Positions 7,642 through 16,212 of a stretch of DNA of 64,000 nt are shown here, one piece after another. Source of the stretch: Acidobacteriota bacterium. Lineage in GTDB: Bacteria; Acidobacteriota; Blastocatellia; Pyrinomonadales; Pyrinomonadaceae. Every line of letters begins with the position of its first letter. Position 1 is the first letter of the stretch. The stretch is from positions 1,364,001 to 1,428,000 of the forward strand of contig JADJBB010000021.1 in the NCBI GenBank assembly GCA_016703965.1. The letters run 5' to 3'. The notes beneath the pieces were generated by a model. The model was given only the letters and a program-made list of their open reading frames with translations, was not told the DNA's origin and ran no database searches. Position numbers and translations under genes: made by a program.

Positions 7642-9103
7642 AAGCCGCGAGATAGTTTTCTGCTGTGTTCATATGTCGCTCGCGTTTTTCGATGTCCATT
7701 TTCGCCAGTAGCATTGGCATTATTGAGAGGCGATGGTTTGAGCGGAAGAAATCCTCATGCTTGGCGATGAACCGCCAGTACAATCCGTCCCAGATTTCGC
7801 ACCACGGCCCCGGTTTATAGTCGGACATTTTGCGAATATAGTTTGAGCCGGAAATGTAGGGCTTGGTAACGACCGAGCCTCCGTCCGATTGCAGGCTCAT
7901 GCCATAAACGTTCGGCACCATCACCCAATCGTAGGCGTCGATATACATTTCCATGAACCACCGATACGCGTCGTTTGGATTGATCTCGGTCAGCACCATA
8001 AAGTTTCCCATTATCATCAACCGCTCAATGTGGTGGCTGTACGCGTTTCGCAGGGTTTTGCGGATAACGTCATCGACTGGTTCGAAACCGGTCTTACCTT
8101 TCCAAAAACTCTCGGGTAACCTCCGATGATGCTTCCAGTAATTTGAGGTACGCTGCTTGCGGCCAAGCGAAACGTAGATGCCACGCATAAATTCGCGCCA
8201 GCCGACGATCTGCCTGATAAATCCTTCAAGTGAATTCGGTGGAATGTCGTTTCTGGCAGTAAAAGCCAATGTTTTGTCGATCACCTCCTGGGGCGTAAGC
8301 AGACCGGTATTCAACATCGGCGTCAGCACGCTGTGAAAGACGAAATTGGCATTCGGCGACATCGCGTCTTCGTAATCGCCGAACTGTTTCAGCCGCTCGC
8401 TAAGGAACTGGTCGAGCCACGCGTCGGCGTCGTCGAACGTGACGGGATAGTTAAAATCGGCAGCAGAACCGTAATTATCCGGGAAATTTGAAGAAACGTA
8501 GGTGATCGCTTCATTAACAAACGTATTCGTGTTTGGCCTTGCGATAGCTGGCAAACGCAAACCCTTTGGCAATTTCTTGCGGTTTTCCGTGTCGAATGAG
8601 AATTTTCCGCCGACAGGCTGCCCGTCGTTCGCCATCAGAATATTTCTCAGTTCACGTTCGCGTTTATAGAACTGAGCCATCGAATAGGACTTTCGTCCAA
8701 CGAAATAGTCTTCGATCTGCGAAGCCGTGTTGATGAACATTGGCGAATCTATCTGCTCGTACCTAATGGTTGCCGCATCAAGCGATCCGATCAAACGCCG
8801 CCCAAGCCAATCGTCAACCGGGTCGATAAATTTGACGCTAGATACGCCATCCTTCGAAAGGACCTGCGCAATGTCTGCCGTTTTCTCTATCTCAGATGAA
8901 TCTATATACCGCACGCGGAAGGATCTTTGCTCCAACCGATCCGCATACCACTTCATCGACGCGCGGTGGAAAACTAGCTTCTGCTGATGAAACCTGAATT
9001 GGGTAAACAGCAGCGGTTCTTCGATCAGGTAGACCAGATCGCCCTTACCTATTGCAGGGTTATCTCGAAAGAGTTGGTGAGGATAAATTATTGCTGCGTT
9101 CAT
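7631..9103 (-). CDS. Cryptochrome/photolyase-related protein (PhrB-like family) lacking Fe-S cysteines
   Basis: The preferred start gives 490 residues beginning MNAAIIYPHQLF; the frame extends 5 codons further. The N-terminal Rossmann-like half and the C-terminal helical FAD domain (GWREFMRGIY, AYSHHIERLMIMGNFMVL, NVYGMSLQSDGG, KPYISGSNYIRKMSDY) match the bacterial (6-4) photolyase and cryptochrome B group (PF04244). Known members carry four cysteines for a [4Fe-4S] cluster. This protein has one cysteine in all (P-W-C-E-I-W), so the cluster cannot form. Function as photolyase or photoreceptor is inferred from the fold only. The gene is convergent with the RNase gene. Confidence 0.85.
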   Translation of the reverse strand: MNAAIIYPHQLFRDNPAIGKGDLVYLIEEPLLFTQFRFHQQKLVFHRASMKWYADRLEQRSFRVRYIDSSEIEKTADIAQVLSKDGVSSVKFIDPVDDWLGRRLIGSLDAATIRYEQIDSPMFINTASQIEDYFVGRKSYSMAQFYKRERELRNILMANDGQPVGGKFSFDTENRKKLPKGLRLPAIARPNTNTFVNEAITYVSSNFPDNYGSAADFNYPVTFDDADAWLDQFLSERLKQFGDYEDAMSPNANFVFHSVLTPMLNTGLLTPQEVIDKTLAFTARNDIPPNSLEGFIRQIVGWREFMRGIYVSLGRKQRTSNYWKHHRRLPESFWKGKTGFEPVDDVIRKTLRNAYSHHIERLMIMGNFMVLTEINPNDAYRWFMEMYIDAYDWVMVPNVYGMSLQSDGGSVVTKPYISGSNYIRKMSDYKPGPWCEIWDGLYWRFIAKHEDFFRSNHRLSIMPMLLAKMDIEKRERHMNTAENYLAAFNR

Positions 9104-9215
9104 CGTTTTAAGGATCATAACTGGGGCATGCTCGCGAGCTCTGTACGAGATACGACCATGCCCATTTCTTATTCATTCGAAATAGCCTAAAATAAGGATT
9201 CAGGAGTTTTACACA

Positions 9216-9449
9216 ATGAACGATCAAATCTCAAACGACGAACAAAAACACGGCATCCTAGAAAAGATCGGCGGTCTTGGCCAGACGATCATCGGTGAAA
9301 TTGAGACGCTTGCCGGCGTCATCAACGCCGACCCGCGGGCTCAAGCTGAAGGCGAATATAACGTCGAGGTCGGCACCATTCGCGAGGAGATCGAAGAAGA
9401 TCTTGAAGACAAAGGTAAGGGAGAAAGCCCGGCCGGAGGAAGCTGGTAG
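9216..9449 (+). CDS. Small acidic CsbD-like stress protein (tentative)
   Basis: The protein has 77 residues, many of them Glu, Gly and Asp, with no signal peptide or membrane segment. The central G-x-I-E-x-L-A-G and A-Q-A-E-G-E-Y-N pattern recalls CsbD-family proteins, which repeat G-K-x-x-A-E-G. The match is loose. CAGGAG stands upstream at a good distance. It ends 3 bp before the aminotransferase gene and may be co-transcribed. Confidence 0.55.
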   Translation: MNDQISNDEQKHGILEKIGGLGQTIIGEIETLAGVINADPRAQAEGEYNVEVGTIREEIEEDLEDKGKGESPAGGSW

Positions 9450-9452
9450 AAA

Positions 9453-10601
9453 ATGGAAGCATCGATGCGAAAAGAATTCGTTTTGCCTCAGCGTATGCGT
9501 GGGCTTCAGCCGACGTTGATCCGTCAGTTTTTTGAGCGTGCGTTGCCTGATTCGATCAATTTCGGGCTCGGGGAACCCGATCTGCCGACGCCAAAGTTTT
9601 TGCGGGACGAGGCGGCTAGGATCGCTCGGGACGAGCAGAATGGGTATACTTCGCATCCCGGCATTCCGGCCCTGCGTGACAAGATCGCTGAGCAATATCC
9701 ACATCTCGATCTGCCGAGGACCGGTGTTGTCGTCACCTGCGGATCGCAGGAAGCGATGACGGATGCATTTATGTGCGTCGTCGATCAGGGCGATGAGGTT
9801 TTGCTGCCGAACCCGAGCTTTCCGGCTTATGACGCCTGTACCCGGATCGCACAGGGAACGCCAGTCTATTACCGGATGCCGGCGGACGATGATTTTGCAT
9901 TCCATATTTCAAATTTCAAATCCCAAATTACCGAGAAAACCAAAGCTGCGGTCGTTATTTCACCCTCAAACCCGACGGGCAAAATAATGCGGCCCGAAGA
10001 TTTGCAACAGATCGCTGCCGCTCTCGACGGTACGGGTATTTGGCTGATCTCAGATGAGATCTACAGCGATCTTTATTTCGGCGAACGTCCGCATTCGGCG
10101 TCGGAATATTACGATAAGACCATTATCGTCAGCGGTTTATCTAAATCACTTTCGATGACCGGCTGGCGTCTCGGCTGGGCCGCGAGCAAGGATCCTCAGA
10201 TTATGGAAGCCATTCAGGTTTTGCACGGGTTCACGACCGTTTGCACATCGACGATCACGCAAAAAGCTTCGCTCCTCGGCTGGAACGACCAGGCAGAAGA
10301 AGCAAAACAGCACGCCCGCGAGGTTTACAAAAAACGCGGCGAATTTCTCGTTGATCTTTTCGATAAAGAACTTGGCCTGCGAGCGACCTCGCCCGAAGGT
10401 GCTTTTTACACGATGCTCGACGTCCGCTCGCTCGGTGACGATCTCGATATCGCGGAAAAATGCTTGCAGAATCGAGTCGTCACCGTGCCCGGCGTTGCAT
10501 TTGGTGATGAGGCGAAGGGCTTTTTGCGGATCTCATTTTGCAACACCGAAGAAAAAATGGCGGAAGGTGTTGCCCGAATGAAAGCAGGGCTGGGAATCTA
10601 G
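9453..10601 (+). CDS. Class I/II pyridoxal-phosphate aminotransferase, probably aspartate type
   Basis: The protein has 382 residues and fold type I. The PLP lysine is K231 in SGLSKSLSMTGWRLGW. Other family residues are NPTG (173-176), DEIY (201-204) and the substrate-carboxylate arginine in FLRISFC near the C-terminus. It swaps an amino group between an amino acid and an oxo acid. The next gene is asd, which uses aspartate-derived substrate, so aspartate aminotransferase is plausible but the specificity is inferred. GGAGG lies 13 nt before 9453. A second ATG at 9465 is possible. Confidence 0.88.
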   Translation: MEASMRKEFVLPQRMRGLQPTLIRQFFERALPDSINFGLGEPDLPTPKFLRDEAARIARDEQNGYTSHPGIPALRDKIAEQYPHLDLPRTGVVVTCGSQEAMTDAFMCVVDQGDEVLLPNPSFPAYDACTRIAQGTPVYYRMPADDDFAFHISNFKSQITEKTKAAVVISPSNPTGKIMRPEDLQQIAAALDGTGIWLISDEIYSDLYFGERPHSASEYYDKTIIVSGLSKSLSMTGWRLGWAASKDPQIMEAIQVLHGFTTVCTSTITQKASLLGWNDQAEEAKQHAREVYKKRGEFLVDLFDKELGLRATSPEGAFYTMLDVRSLGDDLDIAEKCLQNRVVTVPGVAFGDEAKGFLRISFCNTEEKMAEGVARMKAGLGI

Positions 10602-10626
10602 CGGCAACTGATACAAATTTGCAATT

Positions 10627-10662
10627 GAAACGCGGCTCTAAAAAGCCGTGTTTCTGCATTTT
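10627..10662 (+). terminator. Rho-independent terminator after the aminotransferase
   Basis: An 11-bp stem with one G-T pair (GAAACGCGGCT at 10627-10637 with AGCCGTGTTTC at 10644-10654) is followed by TGCATTTT. The T-run is short, so strength is uncertain. It separates the aminotransferase from asd. Confidence 0.7.
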
Positions 10663-10707
10663 ACGGCGAATGAAATACAATACCGTTTTGTCTTTAGTCT
10701 TTTAATT

Positions 10708-11748
10708 ATGCCTAAGAAATATAGAGTTGGAATTTTGGGTGCCACGGGCACCGTTGGACAGCGATTTGCACAGCTTTTGGAGGATCATCCGCAGTTTGAG
10801 ATAACGGCGATGGCGGCGAGCGACCGGTCGGCGGGGAAGCCGTATTCGGAGGCGTGTGCGTGGAAATTGCCGGGGAAAATTCCGGCTTCGGTTCGCGACA
10901 TTATCGTCACGCCGATCGAGCCGCCGCTGGATTGCGACATCGTCTTTTCGAGCCTTCCTTCAACGGTCGCCCGTGAAACCGAGGAAGCTTTTGCGCGTGC
11001 GGGCTATCCGGTTATTTCGAATTCGTCGAGCTACCGCATGGACGAGGACGTGCCGCTTCTGATCGCTGAGATCAACGGCGACCATGTTGGCTTGATCGAA
11101 AAGCAGCGCGAGAATCGCGGGTTTGGAAAGGGCTTTATTGTCACGAATCCAAACTGCGCAGTCGTCAGCTTTGCCCCGCCTCTTGCCGCTTTGCACCGCA
11201 AATTCGGCGTCGAATCTGTGTTTGTCACGACAATGCAGGCGATCTCAGGTGCCGGCTATCCTGGCGTAGCGTCGTTGGATATCACAGATAATGTCTTCCC
11301 GTACATCGCTGGCGAAGAGCCGAAAGTTGAGACAGAAGCTCAAAAAATTCTTGGTATTTTAGGAGCGAACGGCGTTCAGAAGGCCGATTTTACCGTGTCG
11401 GCTCAGTGTTTTCGTGTAAATGTGATCGACGGCCACACGGCGTCGGTTCGGGTGAAGCTCCGGCAGCCTTCAACCTTGGAAGAGGTTGTCGACGCGATGA
11501 AAACGTTTCCGTCGCTCGATCTTTATTCGTCACCCGAGACATTTATCGAGGTCACGGACGAGCCTTCGCGACCGCAGCCTAAACTGGATCGCGATAACGG
11601 GAAGGGAATGACGATCACCGTCGGCCGCATTTTCCCGGACAATATTTTTGATTACCGTTTCGTCGCCCTGAGTCACAACACGGTCCGAGGTGCGGCGGGT
11701 TCGGCGGTTTTGAATGCAGAATTGCTGATCGCAAAAAACCTTATCTAA
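10708..11748 (+). CDS. asd: Aspartate-semialdehyde dehydrogenase, yeast/archaeal type
   Basis: The start at 10708 (MPKKYRVGILGATGTVGQ) is chosen over an upstream in-frame ATG at 10648, because it places the NADP-binding G-x-x-G-x-x-G at residues 11-17 and avoids the terminator stem. The length is 346. The catalytic cysteine is C150 in TNPNCAV, and SNSSSYRMDEDVPLLIAEIN is characteristic of the group that includes fungal and archaeal enzymes. It reduces aspartyl phosphate to the semialdehyde consumed by DapA, linking this locus to the dap genes upstream. Confidence 0.94.
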   Translation: MPKKYRVGILGATGTVGQRFAQLLEDHPQFEITAMAASDRSAGKPYSEACAWKLPGKIPASVRDIIVTPIEPPLDCDIVFSSLPSTVARETEEAFARAGYPVISNSSSYRMDEDVPLLIAEINGDHVGLIEKQRENRGFGKGFIVTNPNCAVVSFAPPLAALHRKFGVESVFVTTMQAISGAGYPGVASLDITDNVFPYIAGEEPKVETEAQKILGILGANGVQKADFTVSAQCFRVNVIDGHTASVRVKLRQPSTLEEVVDAMKTFPSLDLYSSPETFIEVTDEPSRPQPKLDRDNGKGMTITVGRIFPDNIFDYRFVALSHNTVRGAAGSAVLNAELLIAKNLI

Positions 11749-11751
11749 ACA

Positions 11752-12891
11752 ATGGCCGAGAAGACCGAGTCTGGCACTAACTTCACGCGGCGAGTACTGA
11801 TCGCTGTCGCGGTCGTGTGCCTTGTGGTTCTTGGACTCGCGCTAGTTTATTTTGTCTTTGACATCTTGCTGCTGATCTTTGCAGCGGCCCTTCTTGCTAT
11901 ATTTTTGCGAGGACTCGCGGATATACTGCGACGCTGGATACCGATCGGCGAAGGCTGGCTGGTCATCCTAGTCGCCGCTTTTCTGGTGGTTATCGTTGCC
12001 GGAGCCGGAGCCTTGCTGGCTCCTAGCGTTGCTGAACAGGTTCGCGTTTTGCGCGTTGAGATCCCTAGGTCGGCACAGCGAGCAGGTGAGTTTTTATCAC
12101 ACTACAGCTGGGGCCAAACGGTGCTTGCTCAGATGCCTAGCGTCGATGACGTTATGGCAAAGATCGACGCCGCCAGCATGCTCACGCGGGTTGGCGGGTT
12201 CTTTTCATCAACAGTTGGAGCGGTTGGAAATGTCTTCGTCACCGTATTGCTGGCTATTTATTTAGCAAGCGAGCCCCGGTTCTACGCCGAGGGGATGACA
12301 CGGTTTTTCCCGATCGAAAGACGTGGTCGCGCGAGAGAAATACTCGATACGATCTACGAAACACTACGCTGGTGGTTGATCGGGAAGGTCGGTTCGATGA
12401 TCTTTATAGGGCTTTTGACGTGGATCGGGCTGTCGATCCTGGGAGTTCCGCTCGCTCTGACGCTGGGACTGATAGCGGGGCTTCTCTCGTTTATTCCGAA
12501 CTTTGGTCCGATAATTTCAGCGATCCCGGCTTTGCTTTTGGCATTTATTGACAGCCCCATAAGTGCGGTCTATGTTCTCGGACTTTATGTAGGAGTTCAG
12601 TTGATCGAATCAAACGTCGTCACGCCTATAATTGAGCGTGAAACGGTTGAGCTCGCGCCAGCTCTGACGATAATTTTCCAGTTGGCCCTTGGAGCGATGA
12701 TCGGCGGCGCGGGATTAGTGCTGGCGACGCCGCTCCTTGCAGTTATGGTCGTGATCGTGAAGATGGTTTATTTTGAGGACGTACTCGGCGATAAATTAGG
12801 TTCGTACGAATTACCAGAGGAAGAAAGAACCACCCCGTCAGCCGAAGCGGCCGCCACTCCTTCTTCGTTGGGAGGGAGTCAGAAATTATGA
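11752..12891 (+). CDS. AI-2E family (PerM-like) membrane transporter
   Basis: The protein has 379 residues. It shows hydrophobic segments near 17-60 and 63-85, a soluble region, and further helices to about 345. The signatures VLLAIYLASEPRFYAEG and IGLLTWIGLSILGVPLALTLGLIAGLLSFIPNFGP (seen in parts) mark the AI-2E/UPF0118 family. Members export small solutes or ions, and the substrate is not predictable. The C-terminal tail is soluble and rich in Ala, Glu, Ser and Thr. The gene starts 3 bp after asd and overlaps purB by 4 bp (ATGA), so it lies in an asd-transporter-purB operon. Confidence 0.9.
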   Translation: MAEKTESGTNFTRRVLIAVAVVCLVVLGLALVYFVFDILLLIFAAALLAIFLRGLADILRRWIPIGEGWLVILVAAFLVVIVAGAGALLAPSVAEQVRVLRVEIPRSAQRAGEFLSHYSWGQTVLAQMPSVDDVMAKIDAASMLTRVGGFFSSTVGAVGNVFVTVLLAIYLASEPRFYAEGMTRFFPIERRGRAREILDTIYETLRWWLIGKVGSMIFIGLLTWIGLSILGVPLALTLGLIAGLLSFIPNFGPIISAIPALLLAFIDSPISAVYVLGLYVGVQLIESNVVTPIIERETVELAPALTIIFQLALGAMIGGAGLVLATPLLAVMVVIVKMVYFEDVLGDKLGSYELPEEERTTPSAEAAATPSSLGGSQKL

Positions 12892-14180
12892 TCGAACGTT
12901 ACACACTACCCGAAATGGGCGGCATCTGGTCGCTTCACAACAAATTCCAAAAATGGCTCGATGTCGAGATCGCCGTTTGCGAAGTTCACGCCGAAATGGG
13001 CACGATCCCGGCCTATGCGGTCGCTGAGATCAAAGCGAAGGCTTCATTTACCGTCGAGCGGATCAACGAGATCGAAAAAACAACGGATCACGACGTGATC
13101 GCGTTCACGACGAATCTGGCCGAAAATATTGGTGATTCTGCGCGTTTTGTTCACTACGGGCTGACTTCGAGCGATGTAGTTGATACGGCGAATGCTTTGC
13201 TGCTGAAGGAATCGTGCGATATTTTGCTGGCAAAAACGGATGCGTTGCTTGAGGTCTTGAAGCGTCGTGCATTTGAATTCAAAGACACGCCCCAGATCGG
13301 CCGAACTCACGGCATACACGCCGAGCCTACATCGTTTGGGCTCGTTTGGGCACTCTGGTATTCGGAAACTAGGAGGAACCGCGACCGGCTCTCGAGAGCG
13401 AAGGAAATGATCGCTGTGGGTAAGATCAGCGGCGCGGTCGGATCTTTTGCTCATCTTGCTCCCGAGGTCGAGGAAAAGGTTTGTGCGAAGCTTGGCTTGA
13501 AAGCCGCGGATGTTTCGACGCAAGTCATTCAGCGTGATCGATATGCTGAATATCTTTGCACGCTCGCGATAATCGCGTCGACACTTGAGAAGATCGCTCT
13601 GCAGGTCCGCCACTGGCAGAGGACGGAGGTCCGCGAGGCTCAGGAGAAATTCAAAACCGGCCAGAAAGGCTCGTCGGCGATGCCGCACAAACGCAATCCG
13701 ATCCTCTCTGAACGCATTTGCGGCATGGCTCGCACCGTCAGGGCAAATTCCATCGTCGGCCTCGAGAACGTCGCCCTGTGGCACGAACGCGATATCTCGC
13801 ATTCCTCTGCCGAACGAATAGTTTTGCCGGATTCATCAGCCACGCTTGATTACATACTCGCCAAAACCACGAGTCTGCTCGACACGCTCATCGTGTATCC
13901 CGAAAACATGTTGAAGAATCTTGATCTCACCAAAGGTTTGGTTTTCAGCGGACAATTGATGCTTGTACTTACGCAAAAAGGCGTTTCACGCGAAGACGCA
14001 TACGCCTGGACTCAGCGAAATGCAATGAAGGTTTGGGACGAAGGCGGCGACTATCCCGAGTTGGTCAAGCAAGATACGGACATTTCATCTCATCTTTCGA
14101 CTGAGGAAATAGCACGGGTTTTTGATCTGAAACATTACTTGCGAAACGTTGAGAAGGTATTTGACCGGGTGTTTAGCTAG
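12888..14180 (+). CDS. purB: Adenylosuccinate lyase
   Basis: The protein has 430 residues, normal for PurB. The fumarase/aspartase signature GSSAMPHKRNP lies near 262-272 and contains the mobile catalytic loop. TSSDVVDTANALLLK (near 88-102) and GRTHGIHAEPTSFG (near 138-151, with the catalytic histidine) are also present. It cleaves adenylosuccinate and SAICAR in purine synthesis. The ATGA overlap with the preceding transporter gene suggests coupling. purS and purQ lie 650 bp downstream in a separate unit. Confidence 0.97.
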   Translation: MIERYTLPEMGGIWSLHNKFQKWLDVEIAVCEVHAEMGTIPAYAVAEIKAKASFTVERINEIEKTTDHDVIAFTTNLAENIGDSARFVHYGLTSSDVVDTANALLLKESCDILLAKTDALLEVLKRRAFEFKDTPQIGRTHGIHAEPTSFGLVWALWYSETRRNRDRLSRAKEMIAVGKISGAVGSFAHLAPEVEEKVCAKLGLKAADVSTQVIQRDRYAEYLCTLAIIASTLEKIALQVRHWQRTEVREAQEKFKTGQKGSSAMPHKRNPILSERICGMARTVRANSIVGLENVALWHERDISHSSAERIVLPDSSATLDYILAKTTSLLDTLIVYPENMLKNLDLTKGLVFSGQLMLVLTQKGVSREDAYAWTQRNAMKVWDEGGDYPELVKQDTDISSHLSTEEIARVFDLKHYLRNVEKVFDRVFS

Positions 14181-14237
14181 TCGTCCGAAAAAACGACAGT
14201 TGTTTAAGACTGCACTAAACTGACTATGAAAAATAAC

Positions 14238-14267
14238 GGCGAGATCGAAACTGGTTTCGATCTCGCC
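14238..14267. terminator. Bidirectional terminator between purB and the DUF4870-like gene
   Basis: A perfect 14-bp inverted repeat (14238-14251 with 14254-14267) has a 2-nt spacer. The right side is followed by CTTAATTT. The left side is preceded by GAAAAATAAC, which gives a T-rich tail on the minus strand. It lies between convergent genes ending at 14180 (+) and 14307 (-) and can serve both. Confidence 0.8.
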
Positions 14268-14306
14268 CTTAATTTCGTTTGAAATCAGCATTAGATGCCG
14301 AAAACT

Positions 14307-14690
14307 TTATCCGTTAGCCCATTTTTCAGCCATGTCCCCGACGATCGGGAATTTGAACTGCTGGCCCTGATAGCCTTTGATCATGCCGAAGATCATAGCG
14401 CCTAAAAAAGCGACGATAACGACGAGGGCCAGCAAACCGACCAGCCCTGCAAGGGCTCCAGAGCCTGCGGCTCCTGCGATCCCGGCTACGATCTGCACGG
14501 CGACAATAACGACAATGTAGAGAACTGAAAGAAGAAGAGATTGAAACGCGTGGAAGCGTACGTCTTTGTTTTCTTTATCCGTGACGATCACAATAATGCT
14601 GTAGATCAAGCTGATGAGACAGACCGGCAGGTAGCAAAGAAGCGAACCTACATTTTTATCCAGACCTAGAGCGGTTTTACCGTTTTCCAT
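14307..14690 (-). CDS. DUF4870-family membrane protein
   Basis: The protein has 127 residues with hydrophobic segments near 15-36, 50-72 and 80-104. K-E-N-K-D-V-R-F-H-A-F-Q-S-L-L-L after the first segment and F-K-F-P-I-V-G-D-M-A-E-K-W near the end are the two conserved elements of DUF4870 (Tic20-like small membrane proteins). The molecular role is unknown. It is transcribed divergently from purS. Confidence 0.8.
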   Translation of the reverse strand: MENGKTALGLDKNVGSLLCYLPVCLISLIYSIIVIVTDKENKDVRFHAFQSLLLSVLYIVVIVAVQIVAGIAGAAGSGALAGLVGLLALVVIVAFLGAMIFGMIKGYQGQQFKFPIVGDMAEKWANG

Positions 14691-14772
14691 ATATTTAGAC
14701 GATCTCCTTTAGAGGGTTTAGTTTGTTAAGTATTGCTTTGACTGAAATTTACGTGAAATCTAACACAAGACT

Positions 14773-14801
14773 TTGATAAATACAAGAATTTACGCTAGAT
14801 T
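14773..14801 (+). promoter_or_regulatory. Candidate sigma-70 promoter for purS-purQ
   Basis: TTGATA (14773-14778) and TAGATT (14796-14801) are separated by 17 bp and stand 26 bp before the purS start. The -35 box matches 5 of 6 consensus bases and the -10 box 4 of 6. No purine riboswitch fold was recognised in the 137-bp leader. Confidence 0.45.
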
Positions 14802-14827
14802 CTACAATTTATTTTGGAGCGATATTA

Positions 14828-15073
14828 ATGAAAGCAAAGGTCTTTGTAACACTCAAGCCCAGCGTACTCGATCCGCAGGGAAAAGCCATTCACCATTCGG
14901 TCGCATCCCTCGGGTTCGATCAGATCGGCGACATACGTCAGGGCAAGTATTTTGAGATCGCTCTCGACCCTGCATTGTCCGAGGCTGACGCCCGAGTTTC
15001 AGTAGAACGGATCGCCAAAGACGTTCTTGCAAATCCGGTCATTGAGGATTATCGCGTGGAGGTAGAAGCGTGA
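14828..15073 (+). CDS. purS: Phosphoribosylformylglycinamidine synthase subunit PurS
   Basis: The protein has 81 residues, the usual PurS size. V-x-L-K-x-x-V-L-D-P-Q-G-K-A-I at the N-terminus and the Y-F-E-I-A-L segment are typical. PurS bridges PurQ and PurL in the three-subunit FGAM synthase of purine synthesis. TGGAG lies upstream. The stop overlaps the GTG start of purQ (GTGA). purL is not in the window. Confidence 0.93.
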   Translation: MKAKVFVTLKPSVLDPQGKAIHHSVASLGFDQIGDIRQGKYFEIALDPALSEADARVSVERIAKDVLANPVIEDYRVEVEA

Positions 15074-15777
15074 AGTTTGGCGTAGTAGTTTTTCCCGGTT
15101 CTAACTGCGACCACGACGCGTATCATGTTGTATCTAAACATGTTGGGCAGCCCGTGGATTTTATTTGGCATCAGCAGACGGACCTTTCCGGGTATGACGC
15201 TGTGATCATTCCGGGGGGATTTTCCTATGGGGATTACCTGCGGGCCGGGGCACTCGCGAGGTTTTCTCCTGTGATGAAAGCGATCAAGCAGTTTGCGGCC
15301 GATGGGAAGTTCGTTTTCGGTATCTGTAACGGCTTTCAGATCTTGTGCGAAGCAGGGTTGCTTCCGGGGGCTTTGATGCGGAATGCGGGGCTTCATTTTA
15401 TCTGTAAACATGTGAATCTAAAGCTCGAAAACCCAAATACGCCGTTTACTTCCGAGGTCGATCCACACAAAATTCTGTCGATACCGATCGCCCATGCGGA
15501 AGGGAATTACACCTGTGACGACGAGACTTTTCACCAGTTGGAGGAGAACGGCCAGATCGTTTTTCGCTATTGTGAACCCGATGGGCAGATCACCGCAGCC
15601 TCGAATCCGAATGGTGCGAGATCGAACATAGCGGGCATCTGCAACCTTGACCGGAACGTTCTCGGCATGATGCCGCATCCGGAGAGGGCTTGCGAAGAAT
15701 TGCTTGGCTCTAACGATGGCCGCGACATTTTCCGCTCGCTTACAAAGGCGATAAATGCTGTTGAAGCAACGGTTTAG
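15070..15777 (+). CDS. purQ: Phosphoribosylformylglycinamidine synthase, glutaminase subunit PurQ
   Basis: The protein has 235 residues and a class I glutamine amidotransferase fold. The nucleophile lies in FGICNGFQ (C near 86). The catalytic histidine and its partner are in MMPHPERACEE near 197-207. The N-terminal FPGSNCDHD and GGFSYGDYLRAGA are PurQ-specific. It releases ammonia from glutamine for PurL. The start is GTG, overlapping the purS stop. No hairpin with a T-run was seen right after the stop. Confidence 0.96.
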   Translation: MKFGVVVFPGSNCDHDAYHVVSKHVGQPVDFIWHQQTDLSGYDAVIIPGGFSYGDYLRAGALARFSPVMKAIKQFAADGKFVFGICNGFQILCEAGLLPGALMRNAGLHFICKHVNLKLENPNTPFTSEVDPHKILSIPIAHAEGNYTCDDETFHQLEENGQIVFRYCEPDGQITAASNPNGARSNIAGICNLDRNVLGMMPHPERACEELLGSNDGRDIFRSLTKAINAVEATV

Positions 15778-16212
15778 TAGCTCGAAAAACGACAAAAGCC
15801 GACAAAAATACTTGAAACGCCAATCTTTGCACGTTCTGCCGGGTGTTTTACGCAGTTTGGTAGAGGTAAATTGGAGATTGGTCGAACGTCCGGGAACCGC
15901 GCTTCAGGTCAAGATCGAGCCCTCTCGCATACTTCGGTCTTCGCAAAACGAGTTTAGCTTACCCCGCCTATCTTCGAAGGCATTATTGACGGCCTATTTG
16001 GAGCAGCGATCGATCGATCATTAGAGGTGTTCGGTCTAGCGATGATCCGAGCGGTGAGAGGATGGTCGTTAGACCATCATCGGCGGCATCTCGGCTAAAA
16101 AACTGAGCGGCTCTGAGGGAACAGATATTGTTCCCGCAAAGCCGCAAAGGTATCGCAAAGACGCTAAGGCGATGTGCGGGCATTGACCTCCATGCTCACT
16201 GCCTTAATCTTC
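15778..16212. other. Non-coding spacer with repeat fragments
   Basis: No credible gene was seen in these 435 bp. Contents from left to right are a GACAAAA-rich stretch (15790-15808), a 35-bp repeat shared with 57876-57910, a stem-loop at 16117-16135 (GGGAACA/TGTTCCC), and a GCAAAG-type repeat at 16135-16171 (CGCAAAGCCGCAAAGG and ATCGCAAAGACGCTAAGG). The latter resembles widespread intergenic GCAAAG elements. Confidence 0.6.
15856..15890 (+). repeat. GGTAGAGGTAAA repeat, copy 1
   Basis: The segment TTGGTAGAGGTAAA, four variable bases, then AGATTGGTCGAA recurs at 57876-57910 with about four differences in 34 bases. This copy lacks the downstream complementary arm and T-run of the other copy. 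Confidence 0.6.

Noticed and set aside
10648..10707. In-frame extension of asd to an ATG at 10648
   Set aside because: It starts inside the terminator stem and its residues are not conserved-looking; MPKKYRVGILGATG at 10708 is the expected N-terminus.
15755..16024. Open frame of 89 codons after purQ
   Set aside because: It overlaps the end of purQ, is rich in Arg/Leu/Ser without a signal or motif, and crosses the repeat at 15856.
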